In this document: piece after piece, positions 8,810 to 17,381 of the stretch
Layout: each line of letters begins with the position of its first letter
Numbering within the stretch: the first letter of the stretch is position 1
Assembly: GCF_003464165.1 (NCBI RefSeq)
Contig: NZ_QSEK01000024.1
Span: forward strand, 1 to 43,732
Length of the DNA stretch: 43,732 bases
From: Eubacterium sp. AM49-13BH
GTDB lineage: Bacteria; Bacillota; Clostridia; Lachnospirales; Lachnospiraceae
Direction: 5' to 3'
Program-made: the position numbers and the translations under genes
The notes under the pieces: model-generated
Told to the model about the DNA's origin: nothing
What the model saw: the letters and a program-made list of their open reading frames with translations, nothing else
The model's database searches: none

Positions 8810-10588
8810 TTAATACTGGCTTAAAGGAAACATTTCTTTGTATTCCTCAAAATATTTATCAAAATTAGTTCCATTATCTTTCTTGAGATTAATAAGATAC
8901 TCATGTGTATCAAACACATTTAACTCAAGCTCAATAATCGCAACTGCCACGTTAGAACAATGGTCAGCAATTCTCTCGAAATCTGTAAGAAGGTCATTAA
9001 ATATAAAGCCCTGATGAAGTGTACATTCACCTTTCTGGACACGTTTGACATGATTCATCTTCATTTCATCACAATATATGTCAACGAGTTCTTCTAACGG
9101 CTCTGTCTTATAGGCATATTCAACCTTGTTCTGTTCAAATGCATCTATTACATTTCCAACTATTTCTTTCATAATTAATGACATCAGTTCAACATCTTCA
9201 ACAGCACAATCAGAAAACTTAAGTTTTTCATTAAACAGTTCTGCTGCTGCCTGTGATATGTTAACAGCATGGTCACTTATTCTCTCAAAATCAGAAATTG
9301 TATGGAGGAGCTTTGAAACCTCCTTATTCTGTCCAGGAGTAAGCTCCTGCTGTGTAATCTTTACAAGATAAGTTCCAAGCTTATCCTCATATCTGTCAAC
9401 CTTATCTTCTCTTCTCTGAATCTTGTCGTATTTTACCTGTGAAAATGTATCCAGCAGTTCCATGGAACGAATAAGATTTTTCTGTGCCATATGTGCCATT
9501 GAACAAAGAACTGTCTTAGCCTGTTCAATAGCAACTGTAGGATGAGCAATAAATCTGTCATCAAGTACACTGATTTCAACAATATCTTTATCTTCCTCAT
9601 CAACAACCTCCTTGAAGATTGCACATACCATCTTTTCAAGGAATCTGATGAATGGAAACAGTACAGCAACTGTTGCAACTCTGAATAATGAGTTCACAAA
9701 TGCTATCGAAACAGTTGTCATCGTTCTGTCCATAAATGAAAAATGTACAAAATGATTAACACTATAAAATACTACTGCCCATATTAAAGCACCCAGTGCA
9801 TCAACAAGAAGATATACAAATGCTGTTCTCTTACCATCTGTAGTCGCACCAAATGAAGAAATGATAACAGGCATGGCAGCTCCGACAGCAATACCCATTA
9901 TAATAGGCAGTGCTACCGAAAATGAAATAGCTCCTGTAACTGATAAAGCCTGAAGGATACCAACTGTAGCAGATGCACTCTGTAAAACTGCTGTAACTAA
10001 AAGTCCAATAAGAATTCCAATAAATGGGTTAGAGAACTTGGTAAGCATATCAATAAATGCAGGCTCAGATCTTAATGGTGCAACTGCTGCACTCATGTTC
10101 TGCATTCCTACCATAAGAATACAGAAACCTATCATAATATCACCTATATGCTTCTTGGTAGGGTTCTTACAGACCATCCTGAACATGATGCCAATAACGC
10201 CAATAACAGCAGCAAGAACCTCTGTTGACAGTAAATCAACCCATCCGGCACCACCACTGATATCTGAAAGACATAACACCCATCCTGTAACAGATGTACC
10301 AATAATTGCTCCCATAATAATACCGATAGCCTGTTTCATCTTAATCATACCAGCATTAACAAAACCAACAACCATAACAGAAGTTGCCGACGATGACTGG
10401 ATAATTGCCGTAACACCTGTACCAAGCAGTACCCCCTTAAGAGGTGTATTACTTAATCTGTACAGAATAACTTCCAGTTTTCCTCCAGCCACTTTCTTTA
10501 ATCCATCTCCCATAAGCTGCATTCCAAAAAGGAAAAGCGCTATTCCTCCGAGAAGAATAATCACAATGTGTATCAATTCAAAACTCAC
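8810..10588 (-). CDS. Na/Pi cotransporter family protein with C-terminal PhoU-like domain
   Basis: Predicted sodium-dependent phosphate uptake protein of the inner membrane. The first 330 or so residues are strongly hydrophobic and contain the two inverted Na/Pi repeats with signatures QSSSATSVMVVGFVNAG and QSASATVGILQALSVTG. From about 360 to 570 follows a soluble helical PhoU-like domain with two repeats (SDFERISDHAVNIS and TDFERIADHCSNVA). I prefer the GTG at 10588 (592 aa) because ATAGGAG stands 5 nt upstream; an ATG at 10657 would add 23 residues but lacks a clear ribosome binding site. PhoU-like tails are thought to regulate such transporters. No other pho genes are nearby. Confidence 0.9.
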   Translation of the reverse strand: MSFELIHIVIILLGGIALFLFGMQLMGDGLKKVAGGKLEVILYRLSNTPLKGVLLGTGVTAIIQSSSATSVMVVGFVNAGMIKMKQAIGIIMGAIIGTSVTGWVLCLSDISGGAGWVDLLSTEVLAAVIGVIGIMFRMVCKNPTKKHIGDIMIGFCILMVGMQNMSAAVAPLRSEPAFIDMLTKFSNPFIGILIGLLVTAVLQSASATVGILQALSVTGAISFSVALPIIMGIAVGAAMPVIISSFGATTDGKRTAFVYLLVDALGALIWAVVFYSVNHFVHFSFMDRTMTTVSIAFVNSLFRVATVAVLFPFIRFLEKMVCAIFKEVVDEEDKDIVEISVLDDRFIAHPTVAIEQAKTVLCSMAHMAQKNLIRSMELLDTFSQVKYDKIQRREDKVDRYEDKLGTYLVKITQQELTPGQNKEVSKLLHTISDFERISDHAVNISQAAAELFNEKLKFSDCAVEDVELMSLIMKEIVGNVIDAFEQNKVEYAYKTEPLEELVDIYCDEMKMNHVKRVQKGECTLHQGFIFNDLLTDFERIADHCSNVAVAIIELELNVFDTHEYLINLKKDNGTNFDKYFEEYKEMFPLSQY

Positions 10589-10671
10589 GAAAGCTCCTAT
10601 CTGCGCATAAAAGTCAAGGTCGGACAGCGTAGTTGGTACTTCTACATCTATGCGCATTCACATAATCAGAA

Positions 10672-10700
10672 TTTATACGCTGTCTTTTTAATAATATCAA
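10672..10700 (-). promoter_or_regulatory. Probable promoter of the Na/Pi cotransporter gene
   Basis: Minus strand: -35 TTGATA (10695-10700), 17-nt spacer, -10 TATAAA (10672-10677). It is divergent from the PHP gene promoter. Confidence 0.55.
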
Positions 10701-10780
10701 TACTAATAATCATTTTCAAGGAAAAATTACCTATATTTTACATTAGTTTACATGTTCTACATAAACATCAAAAATATCAA

Positions 10781-10808
10781 TTGCGGATTAATTATGTTTA
10801 TGTATAAT
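10781..10808 (+). promoter_or_regulatory. Probable promoter of the PHP phosphoesterase gene
   Basis: Plus strand: -35 TTGCGG (10781-10786), 16-nt spacer, consensus -10 TATAAT (10803-10808), 50 nt before the start codon. Confidence 0.6.
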
Positions 10809-10857
10809 GTATATTGACATTTAAGCATATGACTAATATTTTATGGAGGACATTACT

Positions 10858-11667
10858 ATGCTGTTATCAGATTCACATATACATACTATGTTCTCTTCTG
10901 ATTCAGAGGAGAACCCTGTAAATGTTGTTAACAATGCTATTTCACTGGGATTTAAACACATCTGTTTTACCGACCATAATGACTTTGATGCTCCTTTAGA
11001 AGATGGAAAAGTCATGTTTGACCTTGATTTTCCGGAATACATTAAGTATTTCCAGAATCTGAAAGAATCATACAAAGATAAAATCAATATTCACATAGGT
11101 GTTGAACAGGGACTTATGAGAAGCGTCGCTGACAGAGTTAATGCTTATGATTCTGAAAAGCAGCTTGATTTCATAATAGGCTCGTCACATCTTGTATATG
11201 GAGAAGATCCCTACTACCCTGAGTTTTGGGAGAAACGTTCTGCAAAGGATACTGTTTTAACTTATTACGAAAGTATTCTTGATAATCTTGGCTGTTGTCA
11301 CAACTTTGATGTGTATGGTCATCTTGATTATATTGCAAGATATATACCCGCCAATTCTTACACATATAACTGGCACGATTTTAACGATTTAATCTGCATA
11401 ATTCTTAAAACAATCATTGAGCAAGGAAAAGGAATTGAAATCAACACTGCCGGTCTTAAATATGGTATGACTGAACCCAATCCTTGCCTTGATATTGTTA
11501 AAATGTATCACGACCTCGGAGGAGAGATAATAACTGTAGGTTCTGATGCACACGAAGTTAAGTTTTTTGCTTACAGATTTGATGTCGTGGCAGATATGCT
11601 TAAGAACGCAGGATTTAATTACTACACAATATTTAATGAAAGAAAACCGGAGTTCATCAGATTATGA
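10858..11667 (+). CDS. PHP-domain phosphoesterase, histidinol-phosphatase (HisJ) family
   Basis: The PHP fold binds a trinuclear metal centre and hydrolyses phosphoesters; many members are histidinol-phosphate phosphatases. The 269-aa protein has the metal motifs in order: DSHIHTMFSSDS near the start, CFTDHND, GVEQG, GSSHLVYG, DVYGHLDY and GSDAHE near the end. Length fits stand-alone HisJ-type enzymes. GGAGG stands 8 nt before the ATG at 10858. No histidine biosynthesis gene is nearby, so the physiological substrate is open. The gene stands alone, with its own promoter and a terminator overlapping its stop codon. Confidence 0.85.
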   Translation: MLLSDSHIHTMFSSDSEENPVNVVNNAISLGFKHICFTDHNDFDAPLEDGKVMFDLDFPEYIKYFQNLKESYKDKINIHIGVEQGLMRSVADRVNAYDSEKQLDFIIGSSHLVYGEDPYYPEFWEKRSAKDTVLTYYESILDNLGCCHNFDVYGHLDYIARYIPANSYTYNWHDFNDLICIILKTIIEQGKGIEINTAGLKYGMTEPNPCLDIVKMYHDLGGEIITVGSDAHEVKFFAYRFDVVADMLKNAGFNYYTIFNERKPEFIRL

Positions 11668-11690
11668 TGAGCTCCGGCTTATTTTATATT
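11647..11690 (+). terminator. Bidirectional terminator between the PHP gene and the GH13 gene
   Basis: A 13-bp stem (CCGGAGTTCATCA with TGATGAGCTCCGG, one T-G pair, 11647-11677) is followed by a T-rich run on the plus strand and by TTTTCTTTC on the minus strand. It overlaps the PHP stop codon and serves both convergent genes. Confidence 0.75.
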
Positions 11691-11711
11691 CATATATCTT
11701 ATCTGCACATT

Positions 11712-13022
11712 CTACATGCATCTGTAAAATCTGAAGCTGTAAGGTGGAAGAACTATTTTCCCAGATAAATCTTCCTTCTTACCTGTTATAAGATTAAGTG
11801 CATCTGCACATTCTGTATCAAAGTACGCTGTGTACTCATTCTCATCAGCATTAATTGCAACAAGCACTTTTTCTCCATCTGCTTCCCTTTTGAATACATA
11901 TTGTCTGTTTGTAAGCACTTTCTTTGTGTAATCACCATAGCTTAATGCCCTGCTGTTATGATACATTTGTCCTAATGAACTTATTGTATCAGTCAGCTCG
12001 TTGTATTCTGGCTTATCAAACGCCGGACGCAGGATATTGTCATTGCCGCTGCCCTTAACTGCCTCGCATCCCCATTCACTTCCATAATATATACATGGAA
12101 TTCCCGGCATACCGAACATAAGTGCATATATAAGCGGCAGATGTGCTTTATTGGTAAGTGTGCTGGCAATCCTTGAAACATCATGGTTATCAACAAATGT
12201 AAGCAGATGTTTTCCTGTATACAGACACCATGGTTCTTTTCCAAACTGCCTTTCTATGCTGTGTGCAATCTCGAACATATTCATTGAATTAAAGCTCGAA
12301 TACAGCCCCTTATAACACTCATAATTAGTTGCACTGTGCAGGCATTCATTACCCACAATTGTGTTGTAATCACCATGAAGCATTTCTCCTACAAGAAAAA
12401 ACTCCTGCTTCATCTGGTCTGTTTCGTATCTTAAACGCTTCATGAAATCCCTGTTAAGGCAGTACGCAACATCAAGTCTGATTCCATCAATATCGAATTC
12501 ATCAACCCATCCGCGCACCGACTCAATAAGGTAATTAACTACATCCTGATTATTAAGGTTCAGTTTCACAAGATTATAATAACCTTCCCAGCCTTCATAC
12601 CAGAATCCATCATTATATGGTGAATTGCCATCAAAGCTGATATTAAACCAATCCTTATAGACAGAATCCCATTTCTTCTCACATACATCCTTAAATGCGA
12701 AGAAACCCCTTCCTACATGATTAAACACACCATCAATAACTACCTTTATGCCTGCCTCATGCAGCTTTACCACAAGCTCTGAAAAATCCTTATTACTGCC
12801 TATTCTTTTATCTATCACACGGTAATCCCTTGTATCATAGCCATGATAATCGCTCTCAAAAATCGGAGAAAAATACACCGCATTAGTACCTAACTTCTGC
12901 AAATGCGGAATCCAGTCTGCAAATTCTGATATGCATCTGTTCATCACCCCGTCATTGTCTCTTAATCCATCACAAAACCCAAGTGGAAACACCTGATAAA
13001 ACACTGCTTCTTCGTACCACAT
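11712..13022 (-). CDS. GH13 alpha-glycosidase (alpha-amylase / cyclomaltodextrinase type)
   Basis: Predicted cytosolic alpha-glucan hydrolase; no signal peptide is seen. All four GH13 regions are present in the 436-aa protein: I VVIDGVFNHVG (about 94-104), II DGIRLDVAY with nucleophile D184, III FLVGEML with acid/base E213, IV FVDNHD with D281. The N-terminal carbohydrate domain of neopullulanases is absent, so this is a compact catalytic domain with a short C-terminal beta domain. Substrate cannot be fixed; maltodextrin or cyclodextrin is plausible. CGGAGG lies 10 nt upstream of the ATG. It follows the nifS-like gene after 37 nt. Confidence 0.88.
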   Translation of the reverse strand: MWYEEAVFYQVFPLGFCDGLRDNDGVMNRCISEFADWIPHLQKLGTNAVYFSPIFESDYHGYDTRDYRVIDKRIGSNKDFSELVVKLHEAGIKVVIDGVFNHVGRGFFAFKDVCEKKWDSVYKDWFNISFDGNSPYNDGFWYEGWEGYYNLVKLNLNNQDVVNYLIESVRGWVDEFDIDGIRLDVAYCLNRDFMKRLRYETDQMKQEFFLVGEMLHGDYNTIVGNECLHSATNYECYKGLYSSFNSMNMFEIAHSIERQFGKEPWCLYTGKHLLTFVDNHDVSRIASTLTNKAHLPLIYALMFGMPGIPCIYYGSEWGCEAVKGSGNDNILRPAFDKPEYNELTDTISSLGQMYHNSRALSYGDYTKKVLTNRQYVFKREADGEKVLVAINADENEYTAYFDTECADALNLITGKKEDLSGKIVLPPYSFRFYRCM

Positions 13023-13059
13023 ATTATTTTAACCTCCGTAACTGTCTGATATAATAATT

Positions 13060-14188
13060 TTAAGCCAATTCCCGCAGTCTGGCAACATCTTTCTTAATAC
13101 ACTCAACCACATAATCAGCTTCCCTATGTGTAATTGTATGGTTAATTGTCAGCCTAAGTGAACCCTCCGCTATTTTTTCATCAAGCCCAAGTGCAAGAAG
13201 GACATGTGATGGCTTTCCTGAATTAGATGTACATGCTGAACCTGCAGACGCGCATATTCCCTGCTTATTAAGCATTACAACAAGCATTCCGCCATTAACA
13301 TACTGAAAGCTGAAATTCATATTACTTGTAACGCGGCATTCCCTGCTTCCATTAAGTCTTGAATAAGGAATTTCTCTTAGTATTCTCTTAATCATATAGT
13401 CACTGATTCTCTTTTCCTGCCTTGCCTGTCAGAAAGAGTTTCATAAGCAATTCTTGCTGCTGTAGCAGTCCTGCAATCCCAGCTACATTTTCGGTGCCTG
13501 CCCTAAGTCCGTTCTCCTGTCCGCCTCCATGCATGAACCGTTCTGGCTTTCCGCCCCTGACATACAGAAATCCTACGCCCTTTGGTCCGCATATCTTATG
13601 CCCGCTTACATTTAAGAAATCCACGCCCAGTTTTTTCACATCAACATCAATATGTCCAAATGCCGCCACTGCATCAGAATGAACCTTTGCACCATACTCA
13701 TGCGCAATTTCACATACATTTTCTATCGGCTGGATAGTTCCAATTTCATTATTAGCAAGCATAACTGACACTAAAAATGTATCATTTCTAATCATTTTTT
13801 CTAACTGTTCCAGCTTAACAATTCCCTGCTCATCAACTGGTGCAAATGTGACATCTATCCCGTAATCCTTAAGCCACAGTGCCGATTCTGTCACAGCATG
13901 ATGTTCTATTGAACTTACTATTATATGTCCCTGTTTTCTTTTAAGACTCTCTGCTTTAACTGCCCAGTTATCCCCTTCTGTTCCACCGGAAGTAAAAAAT
14001 ATTTCATTTCTGTCAGCATTTATTATATCCGCAATAGTACTTCTTGATTCCTCAACAGCATTTTTAGCTTTTTCAGACAACCTGTACACACCTGACGGGT
14101 TTCCATAATCTCCCAAAAGATATGGAAGCATTGCTTCAGCCACTTCTTTTCTGACGGCAGTTGTCGCCGCATTGTCCATATATATCAT
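13060..14188 (-). CDS. Cysteine desulfurase (NifS/IscS family), frame broken twice in this sequence
   Basis: PLP enzyme that takes sulfur from cysteine for Fe-S clusters or thio-modification. The N-terminal part (from ATG 14188; GGCGG upstream) carries YMDNAATT, SSIEHHAV, and PLP lysine K198 in VSGHKICGPKG. The C-terminal part in another frame (13060-13395) carries the catalytic Cys in SAGSACTSNSGKPSHVLLALGL. The missing link (TAARIAYETLSD, then QEKRISDYMIKRI) is encoded between them in shifted frames, so two single-base losses, near 13465-13471 and 13421-13431, explain the break. Oddity: the usual HTDAVQA motif reads HSDAVAA here, so the PLP-contacting Gln is Ala. Restored length is about 377 aa, slightly short but near normal. 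Confidence 0.88.
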
Positions 14189-14270
14189 TATATTTCCGCC
14201 CTGCAATTCCTTATAATATTGTATTCAGACAGGGCATATATTGTTAATAAGTTAATCTGTGGTGTCTGCT

Positions 14271-15778
14271 ATGAATAATAAATTATCCTTAAAAGGTGGC
14301 ATATTCAAATCCGCCATAATACTTACAATTGCCGGCGTTCTATCAAAACTGCTCGGTTTTTATTTTCGGATACTTCTCACTAATTATACAGGCGCTGCAG
14401 GAGTCGGACTTTTCCAGATGTGCATACCTCTTATTGCGCTTGCATTTGCAGTATGCTGTAGTGGATTTTCTGTAGCTGTTTCAAAATATTCAGCATCATC
14501 ACCATCTCTGAAATGGCTTTTCTGCGCGTTAAAGATTACTATTTTTCTTTCAATTGCCGTTATGCTTTTATTTCTTATATTCAGCAATTTCATTGCAAAT
14601 CATATATTTATGGAAAGCCGCTGTGAGGGAATTATACGTATAACCGCAATCTCTCTGCCATTCATGTGCATACATAACTGCTTGTCTAATTACTATTACA
14701 GTCAGAAGGAATCTTTTCTACCTGCCTCCTCGCAGCTTGTCGAACAGCTTGTGCGTATTGGCACTATTATACTTTATGTGCGCATAAAAAATGTATCAAC
14801 AATATCAATTGCTGATGCAGTTACCGGTAATATATTCGGTGAACTTGCAGCTGCAACATACTGTGCTATTCCGCTGTTTTTCCGTTCCCTTCATAATAAA
14901 AGCATGACGCAGAAGCTGTCCTGTTCACTCCGTGAATACAAATATATTGTTAAATATGCATTTCCAATTAACGCCAATCAGACTATTCTGCATCTGCTTG
15001 AAGGGGCAGAAGCAATTCTTATTCCCGCAATCCTGTGCATGCATGGACTGTCAAAAGATGATGCAATAAGCCAGTTTGGTATACTTACAGGAATGGCTCT
15101 TCCACTTGTGCTTTTTCCATGTACGGCAGCTAATTCATTTGCACTTATGCTTCTTCCAAAGGTATCTGATGAAAGTTCGAATGTCCTGTCTGACCATCTT
15201 GCTGTGACAGTAAAAAGAACAGTTTCCATGTGTTTGAGTCTCGGCATTATAAGCATATTTTTATTCATTAACTATGGTGCGCGCTAGGTGCAATGATGTT
15301 CCACGAAGACTCTGTATACATATACACCTGCATTCTTTCATGGCTGTGTCCTTTCCTCTACTTAAAAATCAGCCTTACAAGCGTGACTAATGGCATGGGA
15401 CATACCGCCCTTACATTCATAATTAATATAACCGGAATTATCATCCGGCTTACCTGTGTATTTCTGCTTATTCCAAAGTTTGGCATAACCGGTTATCTGT
15501 ATGGTGTTCTTATTAGCAACATATGCATGAGTCTGCTTTACATTTTTAATATATACAAGAAGCTGAACATCCAACCAGACCCGTTTGGCAGTATAATTGT
15601 GCCATTATGTATTGCGGTCATATCTATATTTTCATCAAGAATTATATGCCGCATTGTATTTGGTCTTATAATAAAAGAAGCAGAAGAATACACTCTCCTG
15701 CTTACCGGTGCCGCCATATGCTGCATTGTATATATTATTCTCTTTATTCATGAACAATCGGAACAGCGTCCTTTATAG
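14271..15778 (+). CDS. SpoVB/MurJ-type polysaccharide flippase (MOP superfamily), frame broken once
   Basis: Multi-pass membrane protein of the MviN/SpoVB group, expected to flip lipid-linked cell-wall precursors, possibly during spore cortex synthesis. The N-terminal 340 residues have the family opening (GGIFKSAIILTIAGVLSKLLGF, with GVLSKLLGF typical) and many hydrophobic helices. The frame stops at TAG (15285-15287) inside GCGCGCTAG and continues from 15293 in another frame through TSVTNGMGHTALTF and further helices. A single missing base near 15279-15284 (restoring YGARLGAMMF) gives about 502 aa, the normal family length. The first in-frame GTG is at 14259, but ATG 14271 is preferred; its ribosome binding site is weak. 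Its 3' end overlaps the convergent gene at 15744. Confidence 0.82.
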
Positions 15779-16061
15779 ACGGTGCCGCTTCCCAATAGTC
15801 AAGTCTGGATTCGTACTGCTGCCTTATCCATTCCACGGCAGCAAGACGACCATCTTCTGTCAGTTCAAATATCTCTGTTGTCTTATCTTCTTCCTTAACA
15901 GCACATGAAGCATATGGTCCTCTCCACACGCACGCAGAAAGCTTTAAATCAGGCTTTTCTCCTGTCTGCTTAAGCATATATCTCATTCCATTGTGCTGTC
16001 CTGTATACACACCCTTGTATTTAAAGAAATTAAGTGGCATTATTCCATTCGGATCAATCAT
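15744..16061 (-). CDS. Conserved hypothetical protein of 105 aa
   Basis: I do not recognise a named family. The product is soluble and mixed in charge, with two Cys (in SACVWRGPYASCAVKEED), and reads as a small alpha/beta protein; it ends in a run rich in Trp/Glu/Pro. The ATG at 16061 overlaps the stop of the upstream membrane-protein gene by a few bases, with AAGG upstream, so the two genes are translationally coupled and probably work together. Its 3' end overlaps the convergent flippase gene by 35 nt. Confidence 0.6.
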   Translation of the reverse strand: MIDPNGIMPLNFFKYKGVYTGQHNGMRYMLKQTGEKPDLKLSACVWRGPYASCAVKEEDKTTEIFELTEDGRLAAVEWIRQQYESRLDYWEAAPSIKDAVPIVHE

Positions 16062-16530
16062 TGCCATCACCTTCCACACCATTATTATTCTTTATAAGCT
16101 TCTCATTATAAAATGCGCCACCTAAATACATAATTCCTATTACAACCGGAAGGCATATAAGAATCAGCGTATTACCAGTTATTGAATACTTAGATACCAC
16201 AAATACTATTATTAAATCAACAACTCCTGCTATAGTCATAACAATTCCATAAACTTTGATTTTCTTTACAGCATCAACAGCACCTATGTTTGTCATTCCA
16301 TAAAATCCAGCAATTGCAAAGTAAACTCCCTCAACAATAACTGCTATAAATGCTATATTCAGCAGCTTGACAATCATATATAATGCCTTTCCCTGCTCTG
16401 TTGCTGAAAATGAATATAGCTCCGACATAATATAAAACGCATAAAATGCCATTATAATTCCCATAGTTACCGCAAGCATTGATGCTAATTTAAGAATTCT
16501 GCACTTTGACTTTTCTGTTACTACGCTCAT
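16054..16530 (-). CDS. Small membrane protein with four predicted helices
   Basis: A 158-aa protein with four hydrophobic segments at about 13-35, 48-72, 88-112 and 120-140, and a polar tail (NEKLIKNNNGVEGDGND). No catalytic motif is seen and I cannot name a family. CGGAGATAAGAAC precedes the ATG, an acceptable ribosome binding site. It overlaps the downstream 105-aa gene, so the pair is an operon. Function unknown; the arrangement of an integral membrane protein with a small soluble partner is all that can be said. Confidence 0.65.
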   Translation of the reverse strand: MSVVTEKSKCRILKLASMLAVTMGIIMAFYAFYIMSELYSFSATEQGKALYMIVKLLNIAFIAVIVEGVYFAIAGFYGMTNIGAVDAVKKIKVYGIVMTIAGVVDLIIVFVVSKYSITGNTLILICLPVVIGIMYLGGAFYNEKLIKNNNGVEGDGND

Positions 16531-16640
16531 GTTCTTATCTCCGTTTTCTGATGATTAATGATTATAACATGGGATTGGGGATTTTTAAAGAGTGAGTGAT
16601 ATAGCTGTTATCTTTTTTCTGTTTTTCAAGAACCGCCTTT

Positions 16641-16674
16641 GAAAAAAGACTACCTGAACTTAATCAGATAGTCT
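16641..16674 (-). terminator. Terminator downstream of the SecB-like gene
   Basis: AGACTACCTGA (16647-16657) and TCAGATAGTCT (16664-16674) pair; on the minus strand the stem (with one G-U) is followed by TTTTTTC (16641-16646 on the plus strand read as A-run). Confidence 0.7.
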
Positions 16675-16756
16675 GAAACATACAATTGAATAATATTCTA
16701 CTTTTGAATACTGCTGTTCATAAAGATTAACTTATATTTGAGTACTAATAAAAATA

Positions 16757-17092
16757 TCACTCAAATTTTGTTGTATTTATAGGTGGTAATACTATTGGAG
16801 TCATTCCTGGTTGTGTAGTCAATAAAGTAACTTGACTACGAATAAATGGAAACATTATAGCAACTGTATTAGTTTTTATAATGCTCTCCTCCTTCTCATA
16901 TGTTTCCGCCTCATACACAAAATGTGCTTTTGTAATAACCACAACCAATAAATCTGATTTATTTACTAATAGTTTCAATTCTATATCATATTCATGTTCA
17001 TCAGTTTTTGTAATATTACGTTGTAAATCAGCTTTACAATCTCCATTTTCCACTTTACATGCTCGTTCTACAGAACATGAACTAAAATACAA
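16757..17092 (-). CDS. SecB-like protein, N-terminus apparently lost
   Basis: The C-terminal half (NTVAIMFPFIRSQVTLL and GMTPIVLPPINTTKF) matches the typical end of SecB-family chaperones, in which a FPY/FPF-R motif is followed by LPPINF. The middle reads as alternating beta strands, as in SecB. The frame opens only at a TTG at 17092 without a clear ribosome binding site, and a stop lies just upstream, so about 20-30 N-terminal residues seem absent. The break coincides with the start of an Hsp20 remnant on the other strand. It may still be expressed, but it is more likely a 5'-truncated relic. Single-domain SecB-like proteins in Firmicutes are sometimes tied to toxin-antitoxin systems; none is seen here. 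Confidence 0.5.
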   Translation of the reverse strand: MYFSSCSVERACKVENGDCKADLQRNITKTDEHEYDIELKLLVNKSDLLVVVITKAHFVYEAETYEKEESIIKTNTVAIMFPFIRSQVTLLTTQPGMTPIVLPPINTTKFE

Positions 17093-17094
17093 AT

Positions 17095-17225
17095 TTCTAT
17101 GTTGGCGATGCTATCACTGAGGATGATATCAAGGCTAAGTATGAAAGTGGTATCTTAAGACTTTCTATTCCTAAGAAAGAAGATAAACAGGTGAAACTAC
17201 TAAGAGAATTACTATTGAAGGATAA
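17095..17225 (+). pseudogene. Hsp20/alpha-crystallin 3' fragment
   Basis: The plus strand encodes FYVGDAITEDDIKAKYESG followed by ILRLSIPKKED, the hallmark end of the alpha-crystallin domain of small heat-shock proteins. One missing base near 17188-17194 is needed to reach the standard ending TTKRITIEG and TAA (17223-17225). There is no start codon or ribosome binding site, and nothing upstream of 17095 encodes the rest of the domain, so about two thirds of the gene is gone. It is a decayed remnant, not a working gene. Confidence 0.75.
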
Positions 17226-17264
17226 TGTCATAGCAGACTGCCATAATGATTAATAAAAAAAACG

Positions 17265-17355
17265 CCGCCCTAAACAATGTCTATATAATATGTAGTCAAA
17301 TGTTGCTACCATCTGCTGCTTATTATATAGAGTATGTTTAAGGCGGCGATTTTTT
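17265..17355. terminator. Long two-part hairpin, bidirectional terminator
   Basis: CGCCGCC (17273-17279) pairs with GGCGGCG (17342-17348), and an inner AT-rich arm (TCTATATAATA with TATTATATAGA) extends the stem over a loop of about 30 nt. A-runs and T-runs flank it on both sides. It ends the sialidase-like gene on the minus strand. Confidence 0.8.
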
Positions 17356-17381
17356 TATTCTGATATACTCACATTTTCAAA

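Noticed and set aside
10038..10610. A 190-codon open frame on the plus strand
   Set aside because: It lies fully antisense to the Na/Pi transporter, whose motifs are clear; there is no ribosome binding site and its composition is that of a shadow frame.
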